64,000 bases of DNA from Actinokineospora fastidiosa (GCF_014648415.1 NZ_BMRB01000002.1:579260-643259); one strand, 5' to 3'. Shown: positions 1 through 9,429, numbered from the stretch's first letter. Made by a program: numbers and translations. Notes: generated by a model from the letters alone, not told the origin.

Positions 1-1116
<1,116 letters not shown>

Positions 1117-1199
1117 GGCGTGGATCACCGGCGCTTGACCTCCAGTTAACCTGACATCGGACTCTTGGCCTCGACGGAACGGATTCTGTGGAGGTCGTG

Positions 1200-2177
1200 A
1201 TGTTGGCTGTGCGCGCGGTGGCGTTCGGGGGACCGGAGGTCCTGGTGCCCGGCGAGGCGCCGGTCCCGGTCCCGGGGGCGGGTCAGGTGGTGGTGGCCGT
1301 GTCCGATGTGGACGTGTTGTTCCTGGACACCCAGATCCGCGGCGGGTGGGGTGAGCAGTTCGGGCTGACGCCGCCGTTCGTGCCCGGGGGCGCGGTCGCC
1401 GGGCACGTCGCCGCCGTCGGCCCGGGGGTGGACCCGGCGTGGGCGGGGCGGGCGGTCGCGGCCAGGACCGTCCACTTCGGCGGGTACGCCGAGCACGCGC
1501 TAGTGGCCGAGCAAGCGCTGGTCGCCGTGCCGGACGGGGTGGGGCTGGCGGAGGCCGCCGCGCTCCAGCACGACGGCCCCACCGCGGTGGGCCTGTTCGA
1601 CGGCGCTGAGATCCAGCCCGGCGAATGGGTGCTGATCACCGGCGCGGCAGGCGGCATGGGCGTCCTCCTCGTCCAACTGGCCCGATCGGCAGGCGCCCGC
1701 GTCATCGCCGCGGCGCGCGGAGCCCGCAAGCTGAAGGAGGTCGAGAACCTGGGCGCCGAGGTCGTGGTCGACTACTCGACGAACTGGCTCGACCGACTCC
1801 ACGAGGCGACCGACGGCACCGGCCCGCAGGTGGTGTTCGACGGCGTCGGCGGCGACCTCGGCGCAGCCGCCTTCACCGCGACCGCTCGGGGCGGCCGCTT
1901 CTCCGCCCACGGAGCCGCCAGCGGCGGCTTCGCCCCCATCGACCCCCGGGAGGCGGAACGCCGCGGGATACGGGTGCGCGGCATCGAGCAGGCCCAGTTC
2001 ACCACCGAGGAGGCGAAGCGCCTGACCGAACGAGCCCTCAGCGATGCCGCCGCAGGCCGCATCAGGCCCTTGATCGGCCAGACCTTCCCCCTCACCGCCG
2101 CAGCCGACGCCCACGCCGCCATTGAGGCACGGCAGACCCTCGGCAAGACCCTCCTGCAGGTAAGCCCGACGCGCTAG
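1200..2177 (+). CDS. Zinc-independent quinone oxidoreductase-like MDR protein
   Basis: A 325-residue medium-chain dehydrogenase/reductase, probably an NAD(P)H-dependent quinone or enone reductase in the cytoplasm. The N-terminal GroES-like fold (VRAVAFGGPEVL) is followed by a Rossmann domain with the nucleotide-binding run VLITGAAGGMGVLLVQLA. The structural-zinc Cys cluster of alcohol dehydrogenases is absent, which fits the quinone reductase branch. The ATG at 1200 is chosen because TGGAGG ends 5 nt before it; an in-frame GTG at 1188 would put that Shine-Dalgarno inside the gene. It stands alone, 83 nt after the ligase. Substrate unknown. Confidence 0.85.
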   Translation: MLAVRAVAFGGPEVLVPGEAPVPVPGAGQVVVAVSDVDVLFLDTQIRGGWGEQFGLTPPFVPGGAVAGHVAAVGPGVDPAWAGRAVAARTVHFGGYAEHALVAEQALVAVPDGVGLAEAAALQHDGPTAVGLFDGAEIQPGEWVLITGAAGGMGVLLVQLARSAGARVIAAARGARKLKEVENLGAEVVVDYSTNWLDRLHEATDGTGPQVVFDGVGGDLGAAAFTATARGGRFSAHGAASGGFAPIDPREAERRGIRVRGIEQAQFTTEEAKRLTERALSDAAAGRIRPLIGQTFPLTAAADAHAAIEARQTLGKTLLQVSPTR

Positions 2178-2597
2178 CCCACCGGAGAGCCGGTTCGACT
2201 CGCGGGACATCGGATCGGCGGATCGACCACTTCCCGGCAGCCGAGGAACGTCGCCAACTCCATCCCGAACCCGACTACCCGGCTGAGAACACCCTCGGTT
2301 TCATCGCCCAGTCCACCGGGGAATTCCACTGCCCGCCGACGAAGGAAGGTCGCTGGTCCCATCCCGGCCCCACCAGGCCGACTGACCACTTCCCAACCCC
2401 AACCCGCTCCCAGCGACCGAGGACCGTCACCGGCTCTGTCTCCAACCGGGCGGCAAGCCCCCGGGGCAGCCGAGGTTCATCCTTGGCTTCACCCCGGCCG
2501 CGGAGTGGTGACGGCCCATCCGGTCCCCCAGCCCGGGCGGCCGGGGCATCCGTCGGGGGCGTTGTGATTGGCGGGACTGGGCTGCGGGCAGTCCCGG
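2178..2597. repeat. Intergenic stretch with degenerate short repeats, no convincing gene
   Basis: 420 nt without a supportable gene. A GACCACTTCCC motif occurs near 2224 and again near 2383, and a CCGAGG-led segment recurs in diverged form near 2240, 2419 and 2470. A minus-strand frame (2174-2389) shows two similar stretches (GMGPATFL / GMELATFL), but these follow from the DNA repeat; no ribosome binding site supports translation. Confidence 0.35.
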
Positions 2598-2939
2598 ATG
2601 GTGAAGACCATCGGGGTGGGTGTCCTGGCCGCCGTGGCGGCGGGGGTGGGGTTCTACGCCGCGTTCGCGACCACCGTGTGGGTCGGGGGGCTCGACGCCG
2701 CCGATGTGGTGCCGCCTGCCAGTCTCGCCGCTGCGGGGCTGGGGGCGGGGGTGGTCGCCGCGCTGGCGTGGCCTCGGGGCGTCCCCGGAACGGTGGGGCT
2801 CGTCGTCGGGCCTGCCGGTGTCGGGGCGGTCCTGGGGGTCGTCATCGATGTGATGAGGTCGGGGCTTGTCTGGGGGGCGGTCGGCGGGGCGGTCATCGTT
2901 GTCGGGACTGTGGCGGCGGCTCGGATGACCGCCCGGTGA
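2598..2939 (+). CDS. Small hydrophobic membrane protein, unknown function
   Basis: 113 residues with about four hydrophobic Gly/Ala/Val-rich segments (TIGVGVLAAVAAGVGFYAAF; SLAAAGLGAGVVAALAW; TVGLVVGPAGVGAVLGVVI; AVGGAVIVVGTVAAA), so an integral membrane protein. No family is recognised. The ATG at 2598 (MVKTIG) is preferred over an upstream start at 2568 because it places the first hydrophobic segment at the N-terminus; the upstream sequence is weak as a ribosome binding site. It is convergent with the next gene: its stop ends at 2939 and the other stop begins at 2940. Confidence 0.55.
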   Translation: MVKTIGVGVLAAVAAGVGFYAAFATTVWVGGLDAADVVPPASLAAAGLGAGVVAALAWPRGVPGTVGLVVGPAGVGAVLGVVIDVMRSGLVWGAVGGAVIVVGTVAAARMTAR

Positions 2940-5900
2940 TCACGCCGCCATGCGCTGGGCTATCTGGATCGTCGTCTGCTGGGTCACGCCGTTGACCGTC
3001 ACCGCGATCACGACCGTCGACGGGCGGAGGCCGGTGACGGTGCCCGTGGTCGGGTCGAGGTGGGCGGTGTGCCAGGGGCGGAGGTCGCGGCGGTGGCCGA
3101 TGTGCAGGTTCGGGGACCCCGACCAGTCATGCGCCACCGGGTACGCCACCGGAACACTGCGGGAGCCCTGGACGACCACCCCATCGACCGGTGCTGACTG
3201 CCCCTCCCCCACCACACTCGGCGCGCGCAGGGTCAGCGAGTCGACGTGCGGCCGCATCTCCGCCAGCAGCCACGGCGGACGGGGCCGGTGCGGCCACGCC
3301 CGGTCGGGGGCCGCCGGGTCGACGCCGACAAGGGTCCAGCCGGTGAAGCCGCCAGCGCCCGCGTCCCCGGACGGCGCCTTGCCGCTGTTTCCGTTGATCA
3401 GGTACGGCACCCCGTCGACCCGGGAGGCGTGGAAGACGCCGACGTGCGCGCCGATGAAGGCCGCGCCCTTGCCCGTGTCGCGGCGGAAGTCGGCGAGCCA
3501 GCGTTCGACCATGGCGGCCTCGCGGCGGTCGGACAGCTGGCTGCCCTTGGTCGGCGTCGGGTCCCGGGGCGGGTGGTGGTGCAGGACGACCACCGAGTGG
3601 ACCGGGTCGGCGGCCGCGCGGTCCAGCGCCTGCCGCAGCAGGACGGCCTGGTCGAAGCCGCCGCCGCGGAGCGTGCCGGTCGAGGAGTCCAGCAGGACGA
3701 ACCGGGTCCCCTTGTGGTCGAACGCCCGGTGGGTCGCGCCGAACTCGCGGGCGAAGTTGTCGATCGTGCCCGGGCCCATGATCTCGTGGTTGCCCGGCAC
3801 GTAGTACCAGGGCAGCTCGTCGCCGAGTTCCTCGGTGAGGACGCGGCGGGCGAGCGCGAGGTCGGCGGGCGCGGCCTCGTCGACGAAGTCGCCGTTGACG
3901 ACCAGGAAGTCCGGCCGCTGGGCCTTGATCTCGCGCAGCGTGCGCCGGGCGGCGCGGACGAGGTCGCTGTCGGGGTTCCGGGCGACGAACTGCGCGTCGG
4001 ACATGACCGCGAACCGCCACTGCTTCCCCGCGACCGTGCCGTCCTGGACGACCACGGTGTCGGTGACCGCCGGGTCCTCGGGGATCGCGACCGGCGGCGG
4101 CACCTTCGCCACGAAGTCGTCGATCAGCACCTCGCCCGTGTACTGCCGGTCCGCCTTGGTCTCGATCGTGTAGAACCTGTTCACCTTCAGCGGAAACGCC
4201 ATGCCCGCAGGCACGGGAATCTCCATGTACTTCCATCCCGTCCACGTGATGTACGGGCCGTACAGCGAGCGGGTAGCGCCTTGGCCGTCGGTGACGGTGA
4301 ACGCCGTCCACTCCCCCTTGCCGTGCCCGTACACCCACGCGCCCAGGGCGAGCGGCTGGCCCACGATCGTGATCGGCCGCGGCGCGATGGCGTACGCGGT
4401 GCGGGTCCCGGTGGACTTGGTGAAGTCGTAGGTCAGCCGCAGACCGGGACCGGTCCGCCCGTCGGCGGGCGCCACCGAGCCGGTGCCGCGGGCCGAGCCG
4501 AACGTCCACGACGCGGCGTCGTCGAACGCGGCGAAGGTCTGCGCCCGCAGGCCGACGGTCACCGCGACCCGGGTCACCCGCTCGCCGACCCGAACGGTGA
4601 TCACGCCCGAGCCTTCCGCGCCCACGGCCCTGACCCGCAGGCCGCCGTCGGCCACCGGGGTCACCTCCAGCAGCCCCCTGTCGTAGTCCAGCTCCACATC
4701 GGACGGTTCGATCGGCGCGGTCGAGCCGGTGTCGTCGTAGCCGACCACACCGAACGTCGCCGTGTCGTCCTGGCCGACCAGGCTCAGCCGGGTCGCGGTC
4801 GGGGTGACGCGGGTGAGCGGGCCGAGCACGGTCAGGGCGATCCGGCCGGTCACCCCGCCCCGGCGGACGGTCACCTCGGCCGTCCCGGTGCGCTGCGCGT
4901 GGAAGACGCCGTCGGCGTCGACCCGGCCGTGCGGGCCGCGCACGTGCCACGACCTCGGCCCGGGCCGCGCGGGGCCGTACGTCTCGTCGTACCCGTTGGC
5001 GAGGAGTTTTCGGGTCAGGCCGGGGAACACCCGATCCGGGTGGCCACCGGGCACGGTGTCGGCGCCCGGCGCCCTGGCGGGCTCGATCGCCGTGCGCACC
5101 CAGAACCCGGTCAGCTCGCCGCTGCCCGCGGGCGCGAACAGCGCCAGGCCGTTCGGCACCAGGCGTTCCGCGCCGTCGGACGGCCGGTTCTCCACCCGGA
5201 CCCCCTCGGCGCCGGGCTCCCGGGCGACCATCGTCGACGAGCCGCCGCCGTCGAGGTTGAGGGCGTTGTGCGCGCCCATCTCCTTCAGCATCGACGCGAC
5301 ATCACGCAGGTTGAGGCCGAGCATGTACGGGCCCTGCCTGCCGTCCACGGTCAGCAGGAACATCTTGGTTCCGTCGTGGGAGAACCCGACGGCGGTCCGC
5401 GGGTGCAGCGGGTCCGGCGGGGCCACGATCTCCCCGTCCCTGATCAGCAGCTGGTTGCCGCCGATGGCGGTGCGCGGCACGCTCCCGTCGCTCGTGCGCG
5501 AGGTGTACGACACCCGCGCGCGGTCACCGACGACCAGGGCCGCCAGCGTGTCCGCGCCCGCGTCCCGCCCGAGCAGGACGTACCCGTCCGCCGGAATCGG
5601 GTCCGCTCCCGCGCCCGCGCGGACCTCGGCCACGACGTCGCCGCGCACCACCACCTCGGTGACCCGCGCCGCGCCGCGGACGGCCCTCGCCCGCGAGTAC
5701 TCCCCCCACATCGGGTTGAACACGCCGATGCCGTTCACGTCGATGTGCGAGGCGTTGAGCTGGGTGAGCGGGATCGTGCCGTCGCCGGTGGCCACCGCGC
5801 CCTCGAAGAAGACCTCCATGACCCGGCCGATCCCGGCCGCGTCCACGCCGACCGCGCGGTGGTGGCCCCGGTTCGGGGACTTGACCAGCTCGCCGTCGCG

Positions 5901-6338
5901 GATGCCCACGCCCTCGGGGGCGTTGGAGTTGTTGATGTCGAAGAAGTCGCCGTTGACCGCGGCCACCGCACGGCCCGCGTCGGCCTGGGCGGACAGCGGC
6001 GCGGCGGCGGAGACCCGGCCGGGGTCGAGGTAGCCGACGGTAGTGCCCGCCGTCAGGTCGGCGGTGAGCACGTCCCCGCGCACCCACCCGCCCGCGTCGC
6101 CGGGCTCGTACCAGTCGAAGGAGTCCAGCGTGACCCCGGGCGCGACCGGGCGTGACGTGCGGGCGGTCTCGATCCGCCGCCCCGGGTCGACCGCCGCGGT
6201 GGACGCGGCCGCGACCCCCGGCAGGTCGTGCACCACCGGCGGCGCGGGCCGCGCCTCCGCGACGGCGGCGGGCGCGGGCACCCACCCGGCCAGCGCGACC
6301 ACCAGACCGACCGACCACCCACGGGCACGTAACGGCAC
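2940..6338 (-). CDS. Secreted phosphodiester glycosidase (NAGPA/DUF2233) fused to metallophosphoesterase
   Basis: Predicted exported 1132-residue enzyme. Residues 1-27 form a signal peptide (PLRARGWSVGLVVALAGWVPAP). The phosphodiester glycosidase domain (about residues 80-400) ends in the signature LNLDGGGSSTMV. Beta-rich, Ig-like sequence follows, and a calcineurin-like phosphoesterase occupies about 770-1040 with VNGDFVD, GNHE, LHHHPP and GAHVG motifs. The first metal motif reads SDAQF, with Gln where D-x-H has His. The GTG start at 6338 is chosen because GGGGAG lies 5 nt before it; 53 further upstream in-frame codons show no signal. The domain pair suggests removal of a sugar-phosphodiester cap followed by phosphate release from a cell-wall or extracellular polymer, which is inference. 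Confidence 0.85.
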   Translation of the reverse strand: MPLRARGWSVGLVVALAGWVPAPAAVAEARPAPPVVHDLPGVAAASTAAVDPGRRIETARTSRPVAPGVTLDSFDWYEPGDAGGWVRGDVLTADLTAGTTVGYLDPGRVSAAAPLSAQADAGRAVAAVNGDFFDINNSNAPEGVGIRDGELVKSPNRGHHRAVGVDAAGIGRVMEVFFEGAVATGDGTIPLTQLNASHIDVNGIGVFNPMWGEYSRARAVRGAARVTEVVVRGDVVAEVRAGAGADPIPADGYVLLGRDAGADTLAALVVGDRARVSYTSRTSDGSVPRTAIGGNQLLIRDGEIVAPPDPLHPRTAVGFSHDGTKMFLLTVDGRQGPYMLGLNLRDVASMLKEMGAHNALNLDGGGSSTMVAREPGAEGVRVENRPSDGAERLVPNGLALFAPAGSGELTGFWVRTAIEPARAPGADTVPGGHPDRVFPGLTRKLLANGYDETYGPARPGPRSWHVRGPHGRVDADGVFHAQRTGTAEVTVRRGGVTGRIALTVLGPLTRVTPTATRLSLVGQDDTATFGVVGYDDTGSTAPIEPSDVELDYDRGLLEVTPVADGGLRVRAVGAEGSGVITVRVGERVTRVAVTVGLRAQTFAAFDDAASWTFGSARGTGSVAPADGRTGPGLRLTYDFTKSTGTRTAYAIAPRPITIVGQPLALGAWVYGHGKGEWTAFTVTDGQGATRSLYGPYITWTGWKYMEIPVPAGMAFPLKVNRFYTIETKADRQYTGEVLIDDFVAKVPPPVAIPEDPAVTDTVVVQDGTVAGKQWRFAVMSDAQFVARNPDSDLVRAARRTLREIKAQRPDFLVVNGDFVDEAAPADLALARRVLTEELGDELPWYYVPGNHEIMGPGTIDNFAREFGATHRAFDHKGTRFVLLDSSTGTLRGGGFDQAVLLRQALDRAAADPVHSVVVLHHHPPRDPTPTKGSQLSDRREAAMVERWLADFRRDTGKGAAFIGAHVGVFHASRVDGVPYLINGNSGKAPSGDAGAGGFTGWTLVGVDPAAPDRAWPHRPRPPWLLAEMRPHVDSLTLRAPSVVGEGQSAPVDGVVVQGSRSVPVAYPVAHDWSGSPNLHIGHRRDLRPWHTAHLDPTTGTVTGLRPSTVVIAVTVNGVTQQTTIQIAQRMAA

Positions 6339-6459
6339 GGCGACTCCCCACGACGTCCATATCCAACGGACTGTGACGCTATCGGGTGAGCGAGTTGCGA
6401 AGACACCGCTGACAGGTGCACATCGGCCGACGTCGGCGTGAACCGCGGCGGCCGGAACG

Positions 6460-6501
6460 CCGCGTGGCGCCGACCCCCGGATCGGGATCGGCGCCACGCG
6501 G
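6460..6501 (-). terminator. Perfect 14-bp stem-loop terminator
   Basis: CCGCGTGGCGCCGA (6460-6473) pairs perfectly with 6488-6501 around a 14-nt loop. It lies just downstream of the S74 gene stop (6514) and so closes the radical SAM operon; it may also screen the start region of the gene at 6338. No U-tract, as usual in high-GC actinomycetes. Confidence 0.7.
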
Positions 6502-6513
6502 GTTCACCCGGGG

Positions 6514-6804
6514 TTACGGGTTGTCGAGCTGCCGCTGGAGCTCATCGACGCGTTTGCCCAGCGCCTGCACGGCGGTGAGGAGCACGCCGATGGCGTCGAC
6601 CAGCGGGATGGTGCGCCCGTCGGCGCTGAGGCCGAACACCTGCTGCCAGTCCTGCGCCATGGGACCGAGGTGCCGGACGTCCTCGGCCTCCCACTGGTAG
6701 CGCCAGGTGCTTATCGGCAGGTCGGCGAGCTTGTCCAGGATCTGGTGGCCGTTGACCGGTTCGGGCGCGACCACGTCGGGGTCGGCCGTGGCGTCGATGG
6801 TCAC
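6514..6804 (-). CDS. Peptidase_S74 (tail-fibre intramolecular chaperone) domain, C-terminal half
   Basis: 96 residues. The stretch ILDKLADLPISTWRYQWE ... HLGPMAQDWQQVFGL ... VDAIGVLLTAVQAL is the body of an S74 domain as found in bacterial proteins described as tail fiber domain-containing; a coiled-coil-like end (LGKRVDELQRQL) follows. The usual opening strand of the domain (SDRxIKRDV) is not in this frame but at the end of the preceding gene. The GTG start at 6802-6804 overlaps the preceding TGA as GTGA, the coupling arrangement used elsewhere in this window. Either the S74 fold is assembled from two chains, or a single base change split one gene. No phage genes are nearby. Confidence 0.6.
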   Translation of the reverse strand: MTIDATADPDVVAPEPVNGHQILDKLADLPISTWRYQWEAEDVRHLGPMAQDWQQVFGLSADGRTIPLVDAIGVLLTAVQALGKRVDELQRQLDNP

Positions 6805-7004
6805 CGGGTCCAGACCACCTCGACCACGTCGCGCTTGATCGTGCGGTCGCTGAGGCCGCCGAGGATGCTGTTGAGGACGCCGCCCAGGCTGCCGATGGCG
6901 AGGCTGGCGGTGTCCTGGCACTCGGCCGCCCGGGCCGTGGGGGCCGCGAGGCGCTCGGCGTTGGCGTGGATGCGCTGGCGCAGAGCGTCAACTGTGTTCT
7001 GCAT
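6801..7004 (-). CDS. 67-residue peptide ending in an S74 opening strand; candidate radical SAM substrate
   Basis: Starts at an ATG inside the end of the radical SAM gene (17-nt overlap) with GGAAGGGA about 9 nt upstream. The N-terminal ~35 residues are Ala/Arg-rich and probably helical (a leader-like region), then a Gly/Ser/Leu segment (SLGGVLNSILGGL), then SDRTIKRDVVEVVWTR at the C-terminus. SDRTIKRDV matches the first strand of peptidase_S74 domains. Trp65 is the only aromatic residue, and Trp-Thr-Arg are the last three residues. Its position next to a SPASM maturase makes it the natural precursor candidate, but it could equally be the N-terminal part of a frameshifted S74 protein. Confidence 0.6.
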   Translation of the reverse strand: MQNTVDALRQRIHANAERLAAPTARAAECQDTASLAIGSLGGVLNSILGGLSDRTIKRDVVEVVWTR

Positions 7005-8115
7005 GGCTGAGGATCCCTTCCATCAGGTTGATCTTGCTGGTCCGGCAGTAGGTGGTCTCGGTGCTGTCGAACCTGCCGGTCTCGAAATACTTGTTGGCCA
7101 CCTGCCCGCCGCGGCAGTACGCGTAGTACGCGCAGGAGTCCCGGCACGCGCTCGCGCCCGCGATGGCCTCGGCGACCCACGGGACGCGCGGGGCCTGGGC
7201 CACCAGCTCGGTCAGCTGGGTGCGCAGGACGTTGCCGGTGGCGAAGGCGCCGTGCCGGGGGTGGGTGAACCCGGCCAGCTCGGGGCCGATCGGCACGACG
7301 TCGCCGTCCCAGGTCACCATCGGATACGACGGCAGGGGCCGGTTCGCGCGCGCGTCGGCCACGCCCGCCAGCTCGGCCCGGAGGTAGCTGTAGGCCTGGT
7401 CGAGTTCGCGGACCCGGATATGCGGATCGGCCTGCCAGCAGGTGGCCAGCTCCCGCCAGAACGCGGTCACCTCGGCGCTGGCCCCCTGCCCGGGGACGTC
7501 ATTGACGCCCTTCTGCTCGGCCAGGTTGACGCCCAGGCCCACGCAGCCCAGCTCGCAGGCGAACCGGTACAGCTCCCGGGCAGCCGCGGGGGTCGCCTCG
7601 GCGACGACGGCGATCAGGCCGAAGGGGATCCGGTGCTCGCGCAACCGGTCCACGCCGCGCAGCGTGCGGTCGGTGCTGGCCTGCCCGGCCCAGTCGGCCC
7701 TGGCGGCGTTGGCCTCCCCGACGCCGTCGATGCTGACGGTGACCGCGACCGGCCACGAGGCGAACAGCTCGCACCACTGGTCGTCGATCAGCGTGCCGTT
7801 GGTCTGCACGGAGTGCGTGACCGGGTGCTCGTCGCCGGGCGCGAACCGCTCCAGCAGCCCGCGGAAGTACGGCGCGCCCACGGCCAGCGGCTCGCCGCCG
7901 TGCCACACCACCGACACCGGGTGGAAGCGGGACCACGTGCGCACGCTCGCGGCGACCGAGTCCGCCACCGCCGTCGACATCCGCCGCGCCACCGCCCGCT
8001 CGGGGAGGTAGCAGTAGGAGCAGTCCAGATTGCACAAGGTCGTGGGCTGCATCAGCACCACCGCCGCCGAGGTCGTCAGCCGCACCGGCGGGACGTCACG
8101 CTCCGAAGTCGACAA
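6988..8115 (-). CDS. Radical SAM/SPASM peptide maturase (GrrM/OscB- or FxsB-like)
   Basis: 375 residues. The radical SAM cluster motif is CNLDCSYC (Cys28, Cys32, Cys35) inside PTTLCNLDCSYCYLPERA, a sequence typical of SPASM maturases that build three-residue cyclophanes on peptides. Further marks are WHGGEPL, the SPASM-region cysteines (CRDSCAYYAYCRGG) and a late YCRTSKINLMEG. Expected reaction: SAM-dependent radical C-C crosslinking of a ribosomal peptide; this is family knowledge, and the subfamily call is tentative. The TTG start at 8115 (MSTSERD) has GGAGGG 7 nt upstream; an in-frame GTG at 8130 would overlap that site. First gene of a three-gene overlapping operon. Confidence 0.85.
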   Translation of the reverse strand: MSTSERDVPPVRLTTSAAVVLMQPTTLCNLDCSYCYLPERAVARRMSTAVADSVAASVRTWSRFHPVSVVWHGGEPLAVGAPYFRGLLERFAPGDEHPVTHSVQTNGTLIDDQWCELFASWPVAVTVSIDGVGEANAARADWAGQASTDRTLRGVDRLREHRIPFGLIAVVAEATPAAARELYRFACELGCVGLGVNLAEQKGVNDVPGQGASAEVTAFWRELATCWQADPHIRVRELDQAYSYLRAELAGVADARANRPLPSYPMVTWDGDVVPIGPELAGFTHPRHGAFATGNVLRTQLTELVAQAPRVPWVAEAIAGASACRDSCAYYAYCRGGQVANKYFETGRFDSTETTYCRTSKINLMEGILSHAEHS

Positions 8116-8228
8116 ACCCGAACCCTCCACCCGCGGACAACGTCGTGGCCATCATCGGCCCGCGCCCGGCATCCCCCCGCCGGTTCACACCATCGTGGGC
8201 GCGTCCGACCGAGCCGCGCGGACGAATG

Positions 8229-8240
8229 CGAAAAATTTCG
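8229..8240. promoter_or_regulatory. Candidate CGAAA/TTTCG operator upstream of the xylanase
   Basis: CGAAA-AA-TTTCG is an inverted repeat with a 2-nt centre, in the AT-richer gap between the divergent radical SAM and xylanase genes. It resembles the CGAAA-N-TTTCG boxes bound by LacI-family xylan repressors in streptomycetes, though their centre is usually 1 nt. More CGAAA words lie at about 8260 and 8287-8302. Confidence 0.35.
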
Positions 8241-8306
8241 GCGCGCGCGGGCCTTTTATCGAAAGAACGCATTCACGCCACGTTTTCCGAAACATAACCG
8301 AAATCA

Positions 8307-8336
8307 TTGACCGCACAACGCCGCCACTCCGATACT
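8307..8336 (+). promoter_or_regulatory. Probable sigma70-type promoter of the xylanase gene
   Basis: TTGACC (8307-8312), an 18-nt spacer and GATACT (8331-8336) precede the xylanase start at 8392, giving a leader of about 50 nt with a strong GGGGAGGAA ribosome binding site. Confidence 0.5.
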
Positions 8337-8391
8337 GACGGGCAAAGGAATGGCGCCCGTTCCACGGCCTCAACGGGGAGGAAACACCGAC

Positions 8392-9378
8392 ATGAATGAC
8401 GCCACCGCCGTCCCGACCGGCCGCAGACGCGGCGGGCTACGGCGGCTGATCGGCCGGGCTGGCGCGGTCGCGCTGGTCGCGGCCGCCACGCTCGCGCCAG
8501 GGGTGGCCGAGGCGGCCATCACGACAAATCAAACCGGCACCAACAACGGCTACTTCTACTCCTTCTGGACAGACAGCCAGGGCACCGTTTCCATGGAACT
8601 GGGCTCGGGCGGCAATTACAGCACCTCGTGGCGCAACACGGGGAACTTCGTCGCGGGCAAGGGGTGGGCCACCGGCGGGCGCAGGTCCGTCAGCTATTCG
8701 GGCTCGTTCAACCCGTCCGGCAACGCGTATTTGACGCTGTACGGATGGACGAGAAACCCGCTCGTCGAGTACTACATCGTCGACAACTGGGGCACCTACC
8801 GGCCCACCGGCACGTACAAGGGCACCGTCACCACCGACGGCGGCACGTACGACATCTACCAGACCACCCGCTACAACGCCCCGTCCATCGAGGGCACCCG
8901 GACGTTCAACCAGTACTGGAGCGTGCGCCAGTCGAAGCGGACCGGCGGCACCATCACCTCCGGCAACCACTTCGACGCCTGGGCGCGCCACGGCATGAAC
9001 CTGGGCAGCCACGACTACATGATCATGGCGACCGAGGGCTACCAGAGCAGCGGCAACTCCAACATCACCGTCGGCGGCACCGGCGGGGGTGGGGGCGGAG
9101 GCGGCGGTGGGGGCAGCTGCACCGCGACGCTGTCCGCTGGCGAGCAGTGGAGCGACCGCTACAACCTCAACGTCTCGGTGTCCGGCGCCACCAACTGGAC
9201 GGTCACGATGAACGTCCCGTCGCCCGCCAAGGTCATCGCGACGTGGAACATCAGCGCCAGCTACCCGACGGCCCAGCAGCTAGTCGCCCGGCCGAACGGC
9301 AGCGGCAACAACTGGGGGGCCACCATCCAGCACAACGGCAACAGAACCTGGCCGACGGTCTCCTGCAGCGCAGGCTAG
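8392..9378 (+). CDS. Secreted GH11 endo-1,4-beta-xylanase with C-terminal carbohydrate-binding module
   Basis: 328 residues; cleaves xylan outside the cell. A Tat-like signal peptide ([23 protein letters not shown], cut near AEA) is followed by a full GH11 beta-jelly roll (about 45-235) with the two catalytic glutamates in [13 protein letters not shown] and [11 protein letters not shown] poly-glycine linker (11 consecutive Gly) leads into a compact module of about 88 residues with one Cys near each end, resembling a CBM2-type xylan or cellulose binder. The ATG at 8392 is chosen for GGGGAGGAA 8 nt upstream. Single-gene unit with its own promoter and a strong terminator. Confidence 0.93.
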   Translation: MNDATAVPTGRRRGGLRRLIGRAGAVALVAAATLAPGVAEAAITTNQTGTNNGYFYSFWTDSQGTVSMELGSGGNYSTSWRNTGNFVAGKGWATGGRRSVSYSGSFNPSGNAYLTLYGWTRNPLVEYYIVDNWGTYRPTGTYKGTVTTDGGTYDIYQTTRYNAPSIEGTRTFNQYWSVRQSKRTGGTITSGNHFDAWARHGMNLGSHDYMIMATEGYQSSGNSNITVGGTGGGGGGGGGGGSCTATLSAGEQWSDRYNLNVSVSGATNWTVTMNVPSPAKVIATWNISASYPTAQQLVARPNGSGNNWGATIQHNGNRTWPTVSCSAG

Positions 9379-9390
9379 CGTCGCCCCGGA

Positions 9391-9427
9391 ACAGCGCCGC
9401 ACCGCCGTCCTGGCGGTGCGGCGCTGT
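9391..9427. terminator. Bidirectional 16-bp stem terminator
   Basis: ACAGCGCCGCACCGCC (9391-9406) pairs perfectly with 9412-9427 around a 5-nt loop (GTCCT). It lies between the convergent xylanase (ends 9378) and the MDMPI gene (stop at 9430) and can serve both. Confidence 0.85.
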
Positions 9428-9429
9428 CC

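Noticed and set aside
6339..6497. N-terminal extension of the phosphodiester glycosidase by 53 codons
   Set aside because: It would bury the signal peptide and runs through the terminator hairpin; the GTG at 6338 has a good ribosome binding site.
6800..6815. Programmed -1 frameshift joining the peptide and S74 frames
   Set aside because: No X-XXY-YYZ slippery heptamer or clear downstream stem is seen (the bases are GGACCCGGTGACC). Reinitiation at GTGA or an indel is more likely, although the fused product cannot be excluded.
6514..8115. Prophage remnant because of the S74 tail-fibre domain
   Set aside because: No other phage genes, no integrase or att-like repeats, and the partner is a SPASM maturase.
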